Positions 31,881-40,101 of a DNA stretch of 64,000 bases are shown here, piece by piece. Origin of the DNA: Anaerotignum sp. MSJ-24 (lineage in GTDB: Bacteria > Bacillota > Clostridia > Lachnospirales > Anaerotignaceae). The stretch spans positions 1 through 64,000 of the forward strand of contig NZ_JAHLPX010000009.1 in the NCBI RefSeq assembly GCF_018918145.1, written 5' to 3'. A model generated the notes under the pieces. The model was not told the origin of the DNA, did no database searches, and saw nothing but the letters and a program-made list of their open reading frames with translations. Within the stretch, counting starts at the first letter, position 1; each line of letters opens with the position of its first letter. The position numbers and the translations under genes are program-made.

Positions 31881-31887
31881 ATCATAC

Positions 31888-32150
31888 TAAATTCAGCGAA
31901 CAAAAATAGTACCCGGTAAACAAACGTTTCAGAGAGTCGGCGGTGGTGTGAGTCCGATACGGAAGTAATTGGGGAATGGATTTGGGAGAAGCACGGTGAA
32001 TGGTTAGTAGCTTGTGACGTATACCTGCGTTAAAGGTTAGGATATGTTGGTATCTGAGAGAGGCAGACAATATAGTCTGTAAAACGAGGTGGCACCACGA
32101 TGTTTATTCGTCCTCGGTTGGCTTTTAAAAAGCCGACCGAGGCTTTTTTT
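31888..32150 (+). ncRNA. T-box riboswitch, tryptophan (UGG) specifier
   Basis: Stem I has the loop-E pair AGTA (31908-31911) opposite GAA (31974-31976), closed by CCC/GGG; the next three bases are TGG (31977-31979), followed by A. That reads as a Trp codon. The distal loop AGAGAG...GGTGTGAG (31931-31951) is present. The T-box itself, CGAGGTGGCACCACG, lies at 32085-32099, and the terminator CCTCGGTTGGCTTTT/AAAAGCCGACCGAGG with a T run at 32112-32150. Uncharged tRNA(Trp) should cause read-through, switching on the importer when tryptophan is short. Confidence 0.93.
32112..32150 (+). terminator. T-box-controlled terminator
   Basis: Hairpin of 15 bp with an A/T loop and seven Ts; its 5' arm can pair with the T-box sequence to form the antiterminator. 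Confidence 0.93.
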
Positions 32151-32232
32151 ATACTCTGGTCCTTGACTTCTCTGTTTTAACCAACGATAAAAATATTAAA
32201 TTTATTATTATCGATGAAAAGGGGAAAAGAAA

Positions 32233-33240
32233 ATGAAAAAGAATCTTAGAAAAGTAATGGCAATGATGGCAGCAGCAGTTATGGTAATGGGAGTTGCAGG
32301 ATGTTCTTCATCTTCAACAACTACAACAGACACAGCATCGGATGACAGTGCTGATAAGACAGTAATCGGTATCGTTCAGATGGCTGATAACGGAGCATTC
32401 ACAGACATGAGAGAAGGCTTTATAGCAGAAATGAATGCAAAGGGCTATGACGACAGCAACACAGAATTTGTTTATAAGAATGCACAGGGTGATGCAACAA
32501 ACCTTAACACAATATGCCAGGATATGGTTTCGCAGGGAGTTGACCTTGTTGCAACAATAGCAACACCTACAACACAGGCAATGGTAAACCTTAAGAGTGA
32601 CATTCCGGTTGTGTTCATTTCGGTTTCCGATCCCGTAGGTGCAGGAATACTTACAACACTTGAAAATCCCGATAACAATGCAACAGGAACATCAAATGCA
32701 ATTCCCGTAAGCGACATCTTCGGACTTGCGGATGAGCTTACACCCGGTATCGGAAAATACGGAATACTTTATACATCAGGCGAAGTTAATTCGGTAAACA
32801 CAGCAAAGAATGCAAAGGAATATCTTGATTCTAAGGGAATTGCCTATGAAGAAATCGTAGTTACAAACTCATCGGAAGTTCAGCAGGCAGCACAGCAGCT
32901 CAGCTCAGAATGTGATGCAATATTCGTTCCCAATGACTCGGTTATCCAGAGTGCTATGCCGGCAGTTGCACAGGCAGCTAAAGATGCAAAAATTCCCGTT
33001 TACGGTTCATCTGCAGTCATGGTAAACGACGGAGCATTTGCAACAATAGCAATCAGCGATACACAGATCGGTGCAATCAGTGCAGATATGGCTTATGAAA
33101 TACTTGCTGAAGGCAAAACACCTGCCGATATTCCCGCACAGGTTGTCGGAGCAACAGACACAGTAATCAACAAAACAACAATGGAAGCAATCGGCGTTAC
33201 TGTTGATGCGGCAGACGGAATTACATTCGTAGAAAACTAA
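32233..33240 (+). CDS. trpX: tryptophan ABC importer substrate-binding lipoprotein
   Basis: 335 residues. Lipoprotein signal MAAAVMVMGVAGCSSSSTT, then the PF04392 fold: GIVQMADNGAFTDMREGF, ATIATPTTQAMVNLKSD, PVVFISVSDPVGAGIL, ATGTSNAIPVSDIF, IFVPNDSVIQSAMPAVAQ, YGSSAVMVNDGAFATIAIS. The Trp T-box upstream points to tryptophan as ligand, matching the streptococcal TrpXYZ importer. AAGGGGA site before the ATG. A stem-loop separates it from the permease gene. Confidence 0.9.
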   Translation: MKKNLRKVMAMMAAAVMVMGVAGCSSSSTTTTDTASDDSADKTVIGIVQMADNGAFTDMREGFIAEMNAKGYDDSNTEFVYKNAQGDATNLNTICQDMVSQGVDLVATIATPTTQAMVNLKSDIPVVFISVSDPVGAGILTTLENPDNNATGTSNAIPVSDIFGLADELTPGIGKYGILYTSGEVNSVNTAKNAKEYLDSKGIAYEEIVVTNSSEVQQAAQQLSSECDAIFVPNDSVIQSAMPAVAQAAKDAKIPVYGSSAVMVNDGAFATIAISDTQIGAISADMAYEILAEGKTPADIPAQVVGATDTVINKTTMEAIGVTVDAADGITFVEN

Positions 33241-33270
33241 TAGGTAAGAAAACAAAATCAAGATTGTATA

Positions 33271-33293
33271 TGAACCACCCTTTGGGTGGTTCA
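33271..33293 (+). terminator. intergenic stem-loop between binding protein and permease genes (copy 2)
   Basis: Perfect hairpin TGAACCACCC-TTT-GGGTGGTTCA with a weak tail (ATGTTTT). Like the loop in the mirror operon it probably protects the 3' end of the binding-protein message and lowers downstream expression. Confidence 0.7.
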
Positions 33294-33324
33294 ATGTTTT
33301 AAAATGCTTTAAGGAGGTTACAGC

Positions 33325-34236
33325 ATGACTTTACTGCTTGGATCGTTACAGCTCGGATTGCTATACGGAATATTGGCAATAGGCGTTTATATATCATTCA
33401 GAATACTTAATGTTCCGGATTTGACAACAGAGGGAAGCTTTACATTCGGACTTGCAACATCGGCAATGTGTGCTTTAAGCGGACATTTTGTGCTTGGAAT
33501 AGTCCTTTCGATATTTTCCGGAGCACTTGCCGGATGTATAACCGGATTTTTACAGACTAAATGTAAAATACATCCCATACTTTCGGGAATTATAACAATG
33601 AGCGGACTTTATACAATAAATCTTGCTGTAATGAAAAATGCCGTTAATGTATCATTGATAGGAAAAACAGAGCTTTTTTCATATGTAATGGAAAAAATGC
33701 CTCAGCTTTCGAGAGATACTGTAAAGACAGCATTGGCACTTATATTCGCACTTATAGTATGTATAATAATTATAAGATTTTTCAAAACACATATCGGTCT
33801 TTGTATAAGAGCAACCGGTGATAATGAAGCAATGGTTTCTTCATCATCGATAAATGTAGATGCAACAAAAATATTTGCACTTGCCATTTCCAATGCCTGC
33901 GTAGGTCTTTCCGGCGGTCTTATGGCACAGTATCAGGGATATGCCGACATTAATTCATCAGTCGGAATACTTGTTGTCGGTCTTGCCAGCGTAATTATCG
34001 GCGAAGTCATTTTCGGAAGGAGAAGTGTTACAATCGGAATAATATCGGCGGTTGTCGGCTCTATTGTTTACAGATATATTATGGCGCTTGCAACGGCAAC
34101 ACATATTTTCCCGGCATTTGCACTTAAGCTTGTTTCGGCATGTATAGTCGGAATTGCACTTTCAATACCGGCAGTTAAAGAGGCTGCGGCATTAAGCAAA
34201 ATCAAGAAGGAGGCTGGAAACGATGCTCACAATTAA
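33325..34236 (+). CDS. trpY: tryptophan ABC importer permease
   Basis: 303 residues, about nine helices, same length and layout as paralogue 1: ISFRILNVPDLTTEGSFTFGL, ITGFLQTKCKIHPILSGIITMSG, RATGDNEAMVSSSSINVDATK and ALSIPAVKEAA near the end. GGAGG precedes the ATG. The ATPase ATG overlaps its end by 14 bases. Tryptophan specificity is inferred from the T-box. Confidence 0.9.
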   Translation: MTLLLGSLQLGLLYGILAIGVYISFRILNVPDLTTEGSFTFGLATSAMCALSGHFVLGIVLSIFSGALAGCITGFLQTKCKIHPILSGIITMSGLYTINLAVMKNAVNVSLIGKTELFSYVMEKMPQLSRDTVKTALALIFALIVCIIIIRFFKTHIGLCIRATGDNEAMVSSSSINVDATKIFALAISNACVGLSGGLMAQYQGYADINSSVGILVVGLASVIIGEVIFGRRSVTIGIISAVVGSIVYRYIMALATATHIFPAFALKLVSACIVGIALSIPAVKEAAALSKIKKEAGNDAHN

Positions 34237-35017
34237 TAATGCGGTTAAAATATTTTCACAGGGAACACCCAATGAGCATAAGGCACTTTCGGGACTTAAT
34301 CTTCATCTTGAAAGAGGCGAGTTTGTTACGGTTGTCGGCTCGAACGGTGCAGGAAAATCTACAATGTTCAATGCCATATGCGGAAACTTTCTTCTTAACA
34401 GCGGAAGTATTTTTGTTGACGGACAGAATATAACATATATGAAGGAACACAAAAGAGCCGGCTTTATAGGAAGAGTTTTTCAGGACCCCATGAAGGGAAC
34501 AGCTCCCAATCTTACAATAGAGGAAAACCTCGCACTTGCATATTCAAGACAGAAAACTGGCCCGTTCGGCGCAGCTGTAAACAAAAAGAACAGAGATATG
34601 TTCAAAGAGGCACTTTCCGAATTCAATATGGGACTTGAGGACAGAATGCAGACTAAGGTTGGTTTGCTTTCCGGAGGACAAAGACAGGTTGTTACATTGC
34701 TCATGTGTACGCTTGTTACGCCTAAGCTCCTTCTGCTTGACGAGCATACGGCGGCACTTGACCCGGCAACGGCTGAAAAGGTTATGGAGATAACGGAAAG
34801 AATAGTAGACAGAAACAATCTTACAACACTTATGATTACACATAATCTTAATTCCGCATTGAGAACAGGAACAAGGACGATAATGATGGATTCGGGAAAT
34901 ATAATACTTGATGTAAGTGGAGAGGAAAGGGCGAAGATGACTCTTGACGACCTTCTTAATATGTATTCATTAAAGAAAAAAGAGGCATTCGACAATGACA
35001 GAATGTTGTTGAGCTGA
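34223..35017 (+). CDS. trpZ: tryptophan ABC importer ATPase
   Basis: 264 residues. Walker A GSNGAGKST, signature LSGGQRQVVTLLMCT, Walker B LLLLDEHTAALDPA, H-loop LMITHNL. Closely parallels the ATPase at 28337-29131, down to FQDPMKGTAPNLTIEENLA and the last residues NDRMLLS, so the two operons came from a duplication. GGAGG precedes the ATG. Confidence 0.92.
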   Translation: MLTINNAVKIFSQGTPNEHKALSGLNLHLERGEFVTVVGSNGAGKSTMFNAICGNFLLNSGSIFVDGQNITYMKEHKRAGFIGRVFQDPMKGTAPNLTIEENLALAYSRQKTGPFGAAVNKKNRDMFKEALSEFNMGLEDRMQTKVGLLSGGQRQVVTLLMCTLVTPKLLLLDEHTAALDPATAEKVMEITERIVDRNNLTTLMITHNLNSALRTGTRTIMMDSGNIILDVSGEERAKMTLDDLLNMYSLKKKEAFDNDRMLLS

Positions 35018-35024
35018 GCTCAAA

Positions 35025-35300
35025 ATTCGAAAACAGGTTTTCGACTTGTTTACTGATGGCATGAATAGCTTGTTCCATCGGCTAAAGCCTTGAAACTATT
35101 GACCATGCAAGTATGCACCCCGAAGAAAACGAGGCGGTCAAAAACAGCGAAGACCGCTGACGCTTATGAACCGCAAAGATAAATGCGGTGGTCGAAGACC
35201 ACTTTGCGAAGCAAAGTTCTGAATAGGCGGTTTTGCGTAGCAAAATGCTTTGACCATAGCATGGTGGCGAAGCCACTTTCGCTTGCGAAAGTCATGACTA
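35025..35300. repeat. modular palindromic intergenic repeat, copy C
   Basis: Starts with TCGAAAACAGGTTTTCGA, then the 39-base block 35059-35097 shared with copy A, then 35104-35178, nearly the same as 43766-43836 in copy D. It ends in self-complementary modules CTTTGCGAAGCAAAG, TTTTGCGTAGCAAAA, GTGGCGAAGCCAC and CTTTCGCTTGCGAAAG-TCATGAC. No credible gene lies in it; open frames here are by-products of the repeats. Confidence 0.8.
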
Positions 35301-35348
35301 TTGTTTTCCGAACCTTTCAGCTATTTAATTTTAGTTTATGCAAAATTT

Positions 35349-35386
35349 AAAACGGCAGTGATTTCGAGAGATTTCACTGCCGTTTT
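35349..35386 (-). terminator. terminator of the racemase-like gene
   Basis: 13-bp stem AAAACGGCAGTGA/TCACTGCCGTTTT with 12-base loop, 11 bases past the stop codon. Confidence 0.9.
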
Positions 35387-35396
35387 GATGTATTTA

Positions 35397-36086
35397 TTAT
35401 TTTAATGTCAATGTCAATTTTACAAGCTCATCTATTGCATAGGGAATGCTTGTGTATACATTATCTGTATATTTAGGCGAAGCATAGATTATACCGTCAG
35501 CCATTGAAGCCTGTGCAAGGAATATGGAATCATATTCGTCACCGATTGTATTTATTTTGTGTGCTATGGTTTTATCATGGCTCATTTTATCACCCTTAGC
35601 ATTGAAAGCGGCTGCGTTGTCGAGAAGAAATGTGTCAACAACAGCGTCTTTGCCAAGCTTTGAACGGATAATTTCGGTTGAAGGAATAACAGTTGTGGGT
35701 ATTGTTGCAAGAATGGCTATTCTTTTTGAATTTTTTGCAATAACTTTGGCGACCTCTTCATCAATACGAACTACAGGAATGCTCAGCTTGCCTTTGGCAT
35801 AATCTTTAAAGCCTCCGACGGTGGAGCAGGCGTTTATTATGATTGAAGCATTCTGTTTTTCTGCAATTCTTGCAAACATAAGAAACTTTTCGTAGGAGTA
35901 TTCCATTGTGTTCGGATCTTCTTTAATCATAGGAAGAATTGAGTCATCAACAAAATTGATTACGTTTGCATTGGGAAGATATTCTAATATTGAATTTTTC
36001 ATCATTGGAACTGTCTGATAAACTGTGTTTAAAACTGCGATTGTCCCCTTAAAATCGCTGTTTGCGATTGTGTTTGGTTTATTCAT
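35397..36086 (-). CDS. aspartate/glutamate racemase superfamily protein lacking the second Cys
   Basis: 229 residues. The first half has the Asp/Glu racemase pattern with Cys in IIINACSTVGG. In the second half, where the other catalytic Cys is expected (LxCA-type block), the sequence is IFLAQASMADGI, with Gln in its place. A one-cysteine enzyme could be a decarboxylase or isomerase rather than a racemase. Other blocks: IPVVRIDEEVAKVI and RIAILATIPTTVIPS. It sits downstream of the redox lipoprotein gene but is separated from it by a terminator. Confidence 0.75.
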   Translation of the reverse strand: MNKPNTIANSDFKGTIAVLNTVYQTVPMMKNSILEYLPNANVINFVDDSILPMIKEDPNTMEYSYEKFLMFARIAEKQNASIIINACSTVGGFKDYAKGKLSIPVVRIDEEVAKVIAKNSKRIAILATIPTTVIPSTEIIRSKLGKDAVVDTFLLDNAAAFNAKGDKMSHDKTIAHKINTIGDEYDSIFLAQASMADGIIYASPKYTDNVYTSIPYAIDELVKLTLTLK

Positions 36087-36107
36087 TTTTATTGCCCCCT
36101 GTTAAAA

Positions 36108-36138
36108 AAGCGGAAACCGATAAATCAGATTTCCGCTT
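36108..36138 (-). terminator. terminator of the redox-like lipoprotein gene
   Basis: Stem AAGCGGAAA/TTTCCGCTT; in the - direction it is followed by TTTTTT. It lies 9 bases past the lipoprotein stop and just upstream of the racemase-like start. Confidence 0.85.
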
Positions 36139-36146
36139 ATCACCTG

Positions 36147-37283
36147 TTACTGTTGTGGTGTTTCGTTTGATGAAGGCACATCGACCGTTTCGTCAACTGC
36201 TGTGTTTTCATCGGGATTTGTAACATATTTTTCAACCATTGCATCAATAAATTCGCAATATCTGTCACCTGTGTAAAGACCTGTATGGTATCCGCCTCTT
36301 ACAACTCCGTTCTTGTCTACCATTACAAATGAAGGAATTGATTCAAATTTAGATTTAACGAAGTCTGCCAAGTTTGTATCAAGTCTTAACATAGGGAATT
36401 TTGTTCCGCTGTCCTCAAGAAGGAACTTTGCGGTTTCAACATTCTTTTGCGTTTCCTCACTGTTATCAAGCTTTGCAAGCGGTGTATCGATACATACGCC
36501 GATTACATTTACGTTGCCAAGCTCCTGAGCATGCTCATATGCCTGCTGTAAATCGGCAAGGTTATCTGCATCGGGATGTAAATATGTTGCCCATATAAAT
36601 ACAAGTGTAAGATCGTAATCCTTAAATATACTGCTGTCCATGCTTTCTCCGTCCATTGTTTCGGAAGAGAAGGTTACGGTGTTCTTTTCGGCATATTTGC
36701 TTTCAATATAGCTGTCGGTATCGAAATCGGTTATAACGAATGAATCCGAAAGCTCCGTAACACCTTCGCATATTTTGTCATATACGTCTATGTTGTCATC
36801 GCCCATTGCTCTTGTTGAGCCTACGTAGTCATAGAAGAGATAGTATCCGATTCCATTGTTTTCGGCAACAAGCTTTCTCTTGGAGAACATTTTGTAAAGT
36901 CCGGAATTATAAAGCTGAGATTCGTTTTCGGTCTGAGCTATTACAATTTCGCAGATAGGATATAAATAATCATCAAGAGAAATGTTTTCTCCGCCGGTTG
37001 ATGACTTAGCGATTGTTTTCCAATCCTCCGGCGTAATGTAATTGTATCTTATATTTTCAAGGCTGTAATCCTCTTCGTAGGAATAAGGATAGATATTGTT
37101 TGATTTTGTGTATTCCTGCCAGCTTTCCGGTGTTGTATATTTTAAGCCAATTTTAGAAAAATCTACTTCACGACTTGTGAGAGTATCCTCCTGTACGGTG
37201 TTGTCAGAAGAAGAACATGAAGTAGTGATTGTTCCGCAAGCAAGCACAAATGCGAGCAGAAGAGCTGTATGTTTTATTTTCAT
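36147..37283 (-). CDS. lipoprotein with degenerate thioredoxin/TlpA-like domain
   Basis: 378 residues. Lipoprotein signal LLAFVLACGTITTSC with +1 Cys followed by SSSD. Residues ~40-200 are unrecognised (LKYTTPESWQEYTK and ENIRYNYITPEDWKTI look like two related PExW segments). Residues ~220-350 follow the TlpA/thioredoxin order: LTLVFIWATYLHPDADNLADL, NVIGVCIDTP, FPMLRLDTN, SIPSFVMVDKNGVVRGGYHTG (cis-Pro present). At the CxxC site the sequence is YLHPD, so both redox cysteines are gone. It is likely a binding or scaffold protein. An acidic Thr/Asn tail ends it. Confidence 0.85.
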   Translation of the reverse strand: MKIKHTALLLAFVLACGTITTSCSSSDNTVQEDTLTSREVDFSKIGLKYTTPESWQEYTKSNNIYPYSYEEDYSLENIRYNYITPEDWKTIAKSSTGGENISLDDYLYPICEIVIAQTENESQLYNSGLYKMFSKRKLVAENNGIGYYLFYDYVGSTRAMGDDNIDVYDKICEGVTELSDSFVITDFDTDSYIESKYAEKNTVTFSSETMDGESMDSSIFKDYDLTLVFIWATYLHPDADNLADLQQAYEHAQELGNVNVIGVCIDTPLAKLDNSEETQKNVETAKFLLEDSGTKFPMLRLDTNLADFVKSKFESIPSFVMVDKNGVVRGGYHTGLYTGDRYCEFIDAMVEKYVTNPDENTAVDETVDVPSSNETPQQ

Positions 37284-37551
37284 ATCTGTAAAACCTCCTA
37301 AACAGTAAAAATAATTATACTATATAAAAATATAATTTGCAAATTTAAAAGCAAATGTTTATAAAATATTAATAATTTTCTAACTATGGATTAATATACT
37401 ATGTAAAAATCTGAAAAATATTGTAAACCTCAAATATTAACGGAATTTTAATTTAAGTCAAATTTACAATTAATTTAATTTAGGTTATTATAGACTACAT
37501 AAATAAAATTATATAAATAATAATGTATGTTCTTAGAGAAGAGGATTTATT

Positions 37552-38241
37552 ATGAATAAAAAGATACTTCTTATTGAAGATGAGGTTAAGCTGGCAAGAT
37601 TTGTTGAGCTTGAGCTTAAATATGAAGGCTATGACGTTACGGTCTGCCATGACGGCCGTGTCGGCTTTGATGAATTCCAGAAAAATGAATATGACCTTAT
37701 ACTCCTCGACCTTATGCTTCCGGGACTTAACGGAATTGAAATTTGCAGAAGAATAAGAAAACAGAGCGAAATTCCCATTATAATGCTTACCGCAAAGGAC
37801 GAGGTTATTGATAAGGTAGCAGGTCTTGATTCCGGTGCAGACGATTATATGACAAAGCCTTTTGCCATTGAGGAGCTTCTGGCAAGAATGAGAGTTGCGC
37901 TCAAAAGAGTAAGACCGGAGGCTGTGCAGAAAAATGTATATACCTGCGGAGATTTAACACTTGATGCTGATAAACACCTTGTTAAGGTAGACGAGGACAC
38001 AATCGACCTTACCAAAAAGGAATATGACCTTCTGCTTTATTTGCTTAAGAGCAAAAATATAGTTCTTTCAAGAGAACAGATACTCAACCAGGTATGGGGC
38101 TACAATTATATAGGTGAAACAAATGTGGTTGATGTTTATGTAAGATACCTCAGAAGTAAAATTGATGAGCCTTATAACAAAAAATTTATACACACAATCA
38201 GAGGAGTAGGATACTATATTAAAGATGAAGAACAGGAATAA
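37552..38241 (+). CDS. OmpR/PhoB family response regulator
   Basis: 229 residues. Receiver domain with acidic pair EDE (10-12), phosphoacceptor Asp53 in LILLDLMLPGLNG, Thr in MLTAKD and Lys in MTKPFA. C-terminal winged helix: LTKKEYDLLLYLLKSKNIVLSREQIL, VWGYNY, NVVDVYVRYLRSKID and IHTIRGVGYYI. The kinase gene overlaps by 17 bases. The 268-base spacer upstream is AT-rich and contains the probable promoter but no clear operator. Confidence 0.96.
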   Translation: MNKKILLIEDEVKLARFVELELKYEGYDVTVCHDGRVGFDEFQKNEYDLILLDLMLPGLNGIEICRRIRKQSEIPIIMLTAKDEVIDKVAGLDSGADDYMTKPFAIEELLARMRVALKRVRPEAVQKNVYTCGDLTLDADKHLVKVDEDTIDLTKKEYDLLLYLLKSKNIVLSREQILNQVWGYNYIGETNVVDVYVRYLRSKIDEPYNKKFIHTIRGVGYYIKDEEQE

Positions 38242-39760
38242 GAACAGAGGTCTGTTCGGCAGAATGTCAATAACCGGTAAGGTTGTTGTGCTGTATACGT
38301 TTTTGTTCACATTTACTATAATTTCCATAAGCTGTGTATTTCTTTATTCGGCAAGAAGCATAGGTGCCGGAATAGTTTTTTCAGGACTTAAAGAAAACTC
38401 GTCGCATATACAGGCATATATTACCGAAGGAAACGAGCTTAGTGAGGAAAATATAGATGATCTTATCAATGATAATACTGTCGAATATATAATTAAAAAT
38501 AAAAATACAGGAGAAAGATATGTAAGTCTGGGACTGCGTATGGCTGATGAGTATAATGCGTACGATGTACCGGAAAATGTTTCTAAGCCTTCTGACAGCG
38601 AAAGCAAACAAAAGTATATTCAGCCGGAAAATGTTCCGTCCGACAGTACCCCGAATGATGACATAAATTCGGCACCGGATTCAGATGGCAGTGGAGAAAA
38701 GGTAAAGCTTCCTTTTATGCTTGACAATGAATACTCCGTATACAGCAAGGACGGAAAGGATTATATAACCGTTGACAACGAAGTTATGTATGAAGGCGAT
38801 ATGTACAGCATAAGACTTTTTAAGAGCAGTGCCGATATTATGCGTTTTGTTAAATATATCGAAACAAGACTTTATCATATCGACCTTGCCGGAATTGTGC
38901 TTGCCTTCTTTATTTCGGCATATATAAGTAAGGTGCTTTTAAGACCTGTTACTAAAATAAGAGAAACGGCCGAAAAAATAAGCGTTGAGGATTTAAGTCA
39001 AAGAATAGAGATAGAAGGGCCGGATGACGAGCTTAAAGAGCTTTCGATAACATTTAACTCTATGATTGACCGTCTGGAAAGCTCCTTTGAGCAGCAGTCG
39101 AGATTTGTTTCGGACGCATCACATGAGCTGAGAACGCCAATATCGGTAATAAAGGGCTATGCAAACCTTATAAACCGTTGGGGAAAGGACGATCCGGAAA
39201 TACTTCAGGAGGCTGTAAACAGCATACTTGAGGAAACCGAGCATATGTCGGTTATGATTAAAAACCTTCTTTTCCTTGCACGTAGCGACCAACACAGTAA
39301 CCATGTACAGATACAGCCGATGTCACTCGGTGACGCCGTAAACGACATAGCAAAGGATTTAAGCGTTATGGACGAAAAGGTTGAGGTTGAAACCGATATT
39401 AGTGAAGATATAATAATAAACGGCGATCCCGACCTTATAAAGCAGATGCTGTGGATATATACAGAAAATGCACTCAAATACAGTGGAGAAAATAAGAAGG
39501 TTCAGTATAAGCTTTATAAAGAAAACGGTTACGCTTGTATTTGTGTCAAGGACAATGGTTTCGGTATAAAGGACGAAGATATACCTCATATTTTTGAAAG
39601 ATTCTATCGTGTGGATAAATCCAGAAACAAAGAAATACCCGGAAACGGTCTTGGACTTTCCATCGCAAAATGGATTATGGACATACATCATGGCAAAATA
39701 GAAGTCAAAAGTGTTGTAGGACAGGGTACGGAATTTATAAACAAATTTCCGATAAATTAA
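38225..39760 (+). CDS. sensor histidine kinase
   Basis: 511 residues. Helix 1 at ~20-42, an extracytoplasmic sensor region of about 175 residues with a Ser/Pro/Asp-rich stretch (~118-158), helix 2 at ~220-238, HAMP (~240-290), then the H-box SHELRTP with His300. The ATPase has N-, G1-, F- and G2-boxes: NALKYSG, DNGFGIKDEDIPHIFERFYRVD and GNGLGLSIAKWIMDIHHG. Partner of the overlapping response regulator; arrangement like ArlS/CssS. The stimulus is unknown; targets may include flanking envelope genes. Confidence 0.95.
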   Translation: MKNRNKNRGLFGRMSITGKVVVLYTFLFTFTIISISCVFLYSARSIGAGIVFSGLKENSSHIQAYITEGNELSEENIDDLINDNTVEYIIKNKNTGERYVSLGLRMADEYNAYDVPENVSKPSDSESKQKYIQPENVPSDSTPNDDINSAPDSDGSGEKVKLPFMLDNEYSVYSKDGKDYITVDNEVMYEGDMYSIRLFKSSADIMRFVKYIETRLYHIDLAGIVLAFFISAYISKVLLRPVTKIRETAEKISVEDLSQRIEIEGPDDELKELSITFNSMIDRLESSFEQQSRFVSDASHELRTPISVIKGYANLINRWGKDDPEILQEAVNSILEETEHMSVMIKNLLFLARSDQHSNHVQIQPMSLGDAVNDIAKDLSVMDEKVEVETDISEDIIINGDPDLIKQMLWIYTENALKYSGENKKVQYKLYKENGYACICVKDNGFGIKDEDIPHIFERFYRVDKSRNKEIPGNGLGLSIAKWIMDIHHGKIEVKSVVGQGTEFINKFPIN

Positions 39761-39775
39761 CAAATGTATATGTAT

Positions 39776-39822
39776 AACGGATAATTAGGGTAAAAAACAG
39801 CCTATTATCCGTTATTTTTTTG
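39776..39822 (+). terminator. terminator of the two-component operon
   Basis: Stem AACGGATAATTAGG/CCTATTATCCGTT (one bulge), then ATTTTTTT. Confidence 0.88.
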
Positions 39823-39846
39823 TCTGTAATTGACCGTAGTTTATGT

Positions 39847-40081
39847 GAAAAATGTAAAATTCATGTACATTTTTAATAATTCATTGTGTTAAAGTAAATT
39901 GATATAAGTTAAAATTAATAATAACTTGTATCTAACGTGAAACATGAGTAAAAAATAACTAAAATTTTTTCATACTAAAAAAATAATGTATACAATTATG
40001 CAAAAGTTTAGAACATTTGAAAATTATTGTTGATTTACTCAATTCTACTGATTAAAATTAATACTTAAGTTGTACACTTAA
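39847..40081 (+). promoter_or_regulatory. AT-rich leader of the pyruvate carboxylase gene
   Basis: The 280-base gap has a hairpin AAAAATGTA/TACATTTTT (39847-39873), several TATAAT-like tracts and, just before the ribosome site, TTAAG-T-TGTACA-CTTAA (40065-40081), nearly palindromic around TGTACA. The last could be an operator or a structure affecting translation. No riboswitch family is recognised. Confidence 0.35.
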
Positions 40082-40101
40082 CTTAGGAGGAGGGTAAAAT
40101 A

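Noticed and set aside
35082-35276. Short ORFs inside the modular repeats (also 43717-43899 and the long start at 43892)
   Set aside because: The frames are side effects of palindromic modules; no ribosome sites, and the same modules are read in different frames in other copies.
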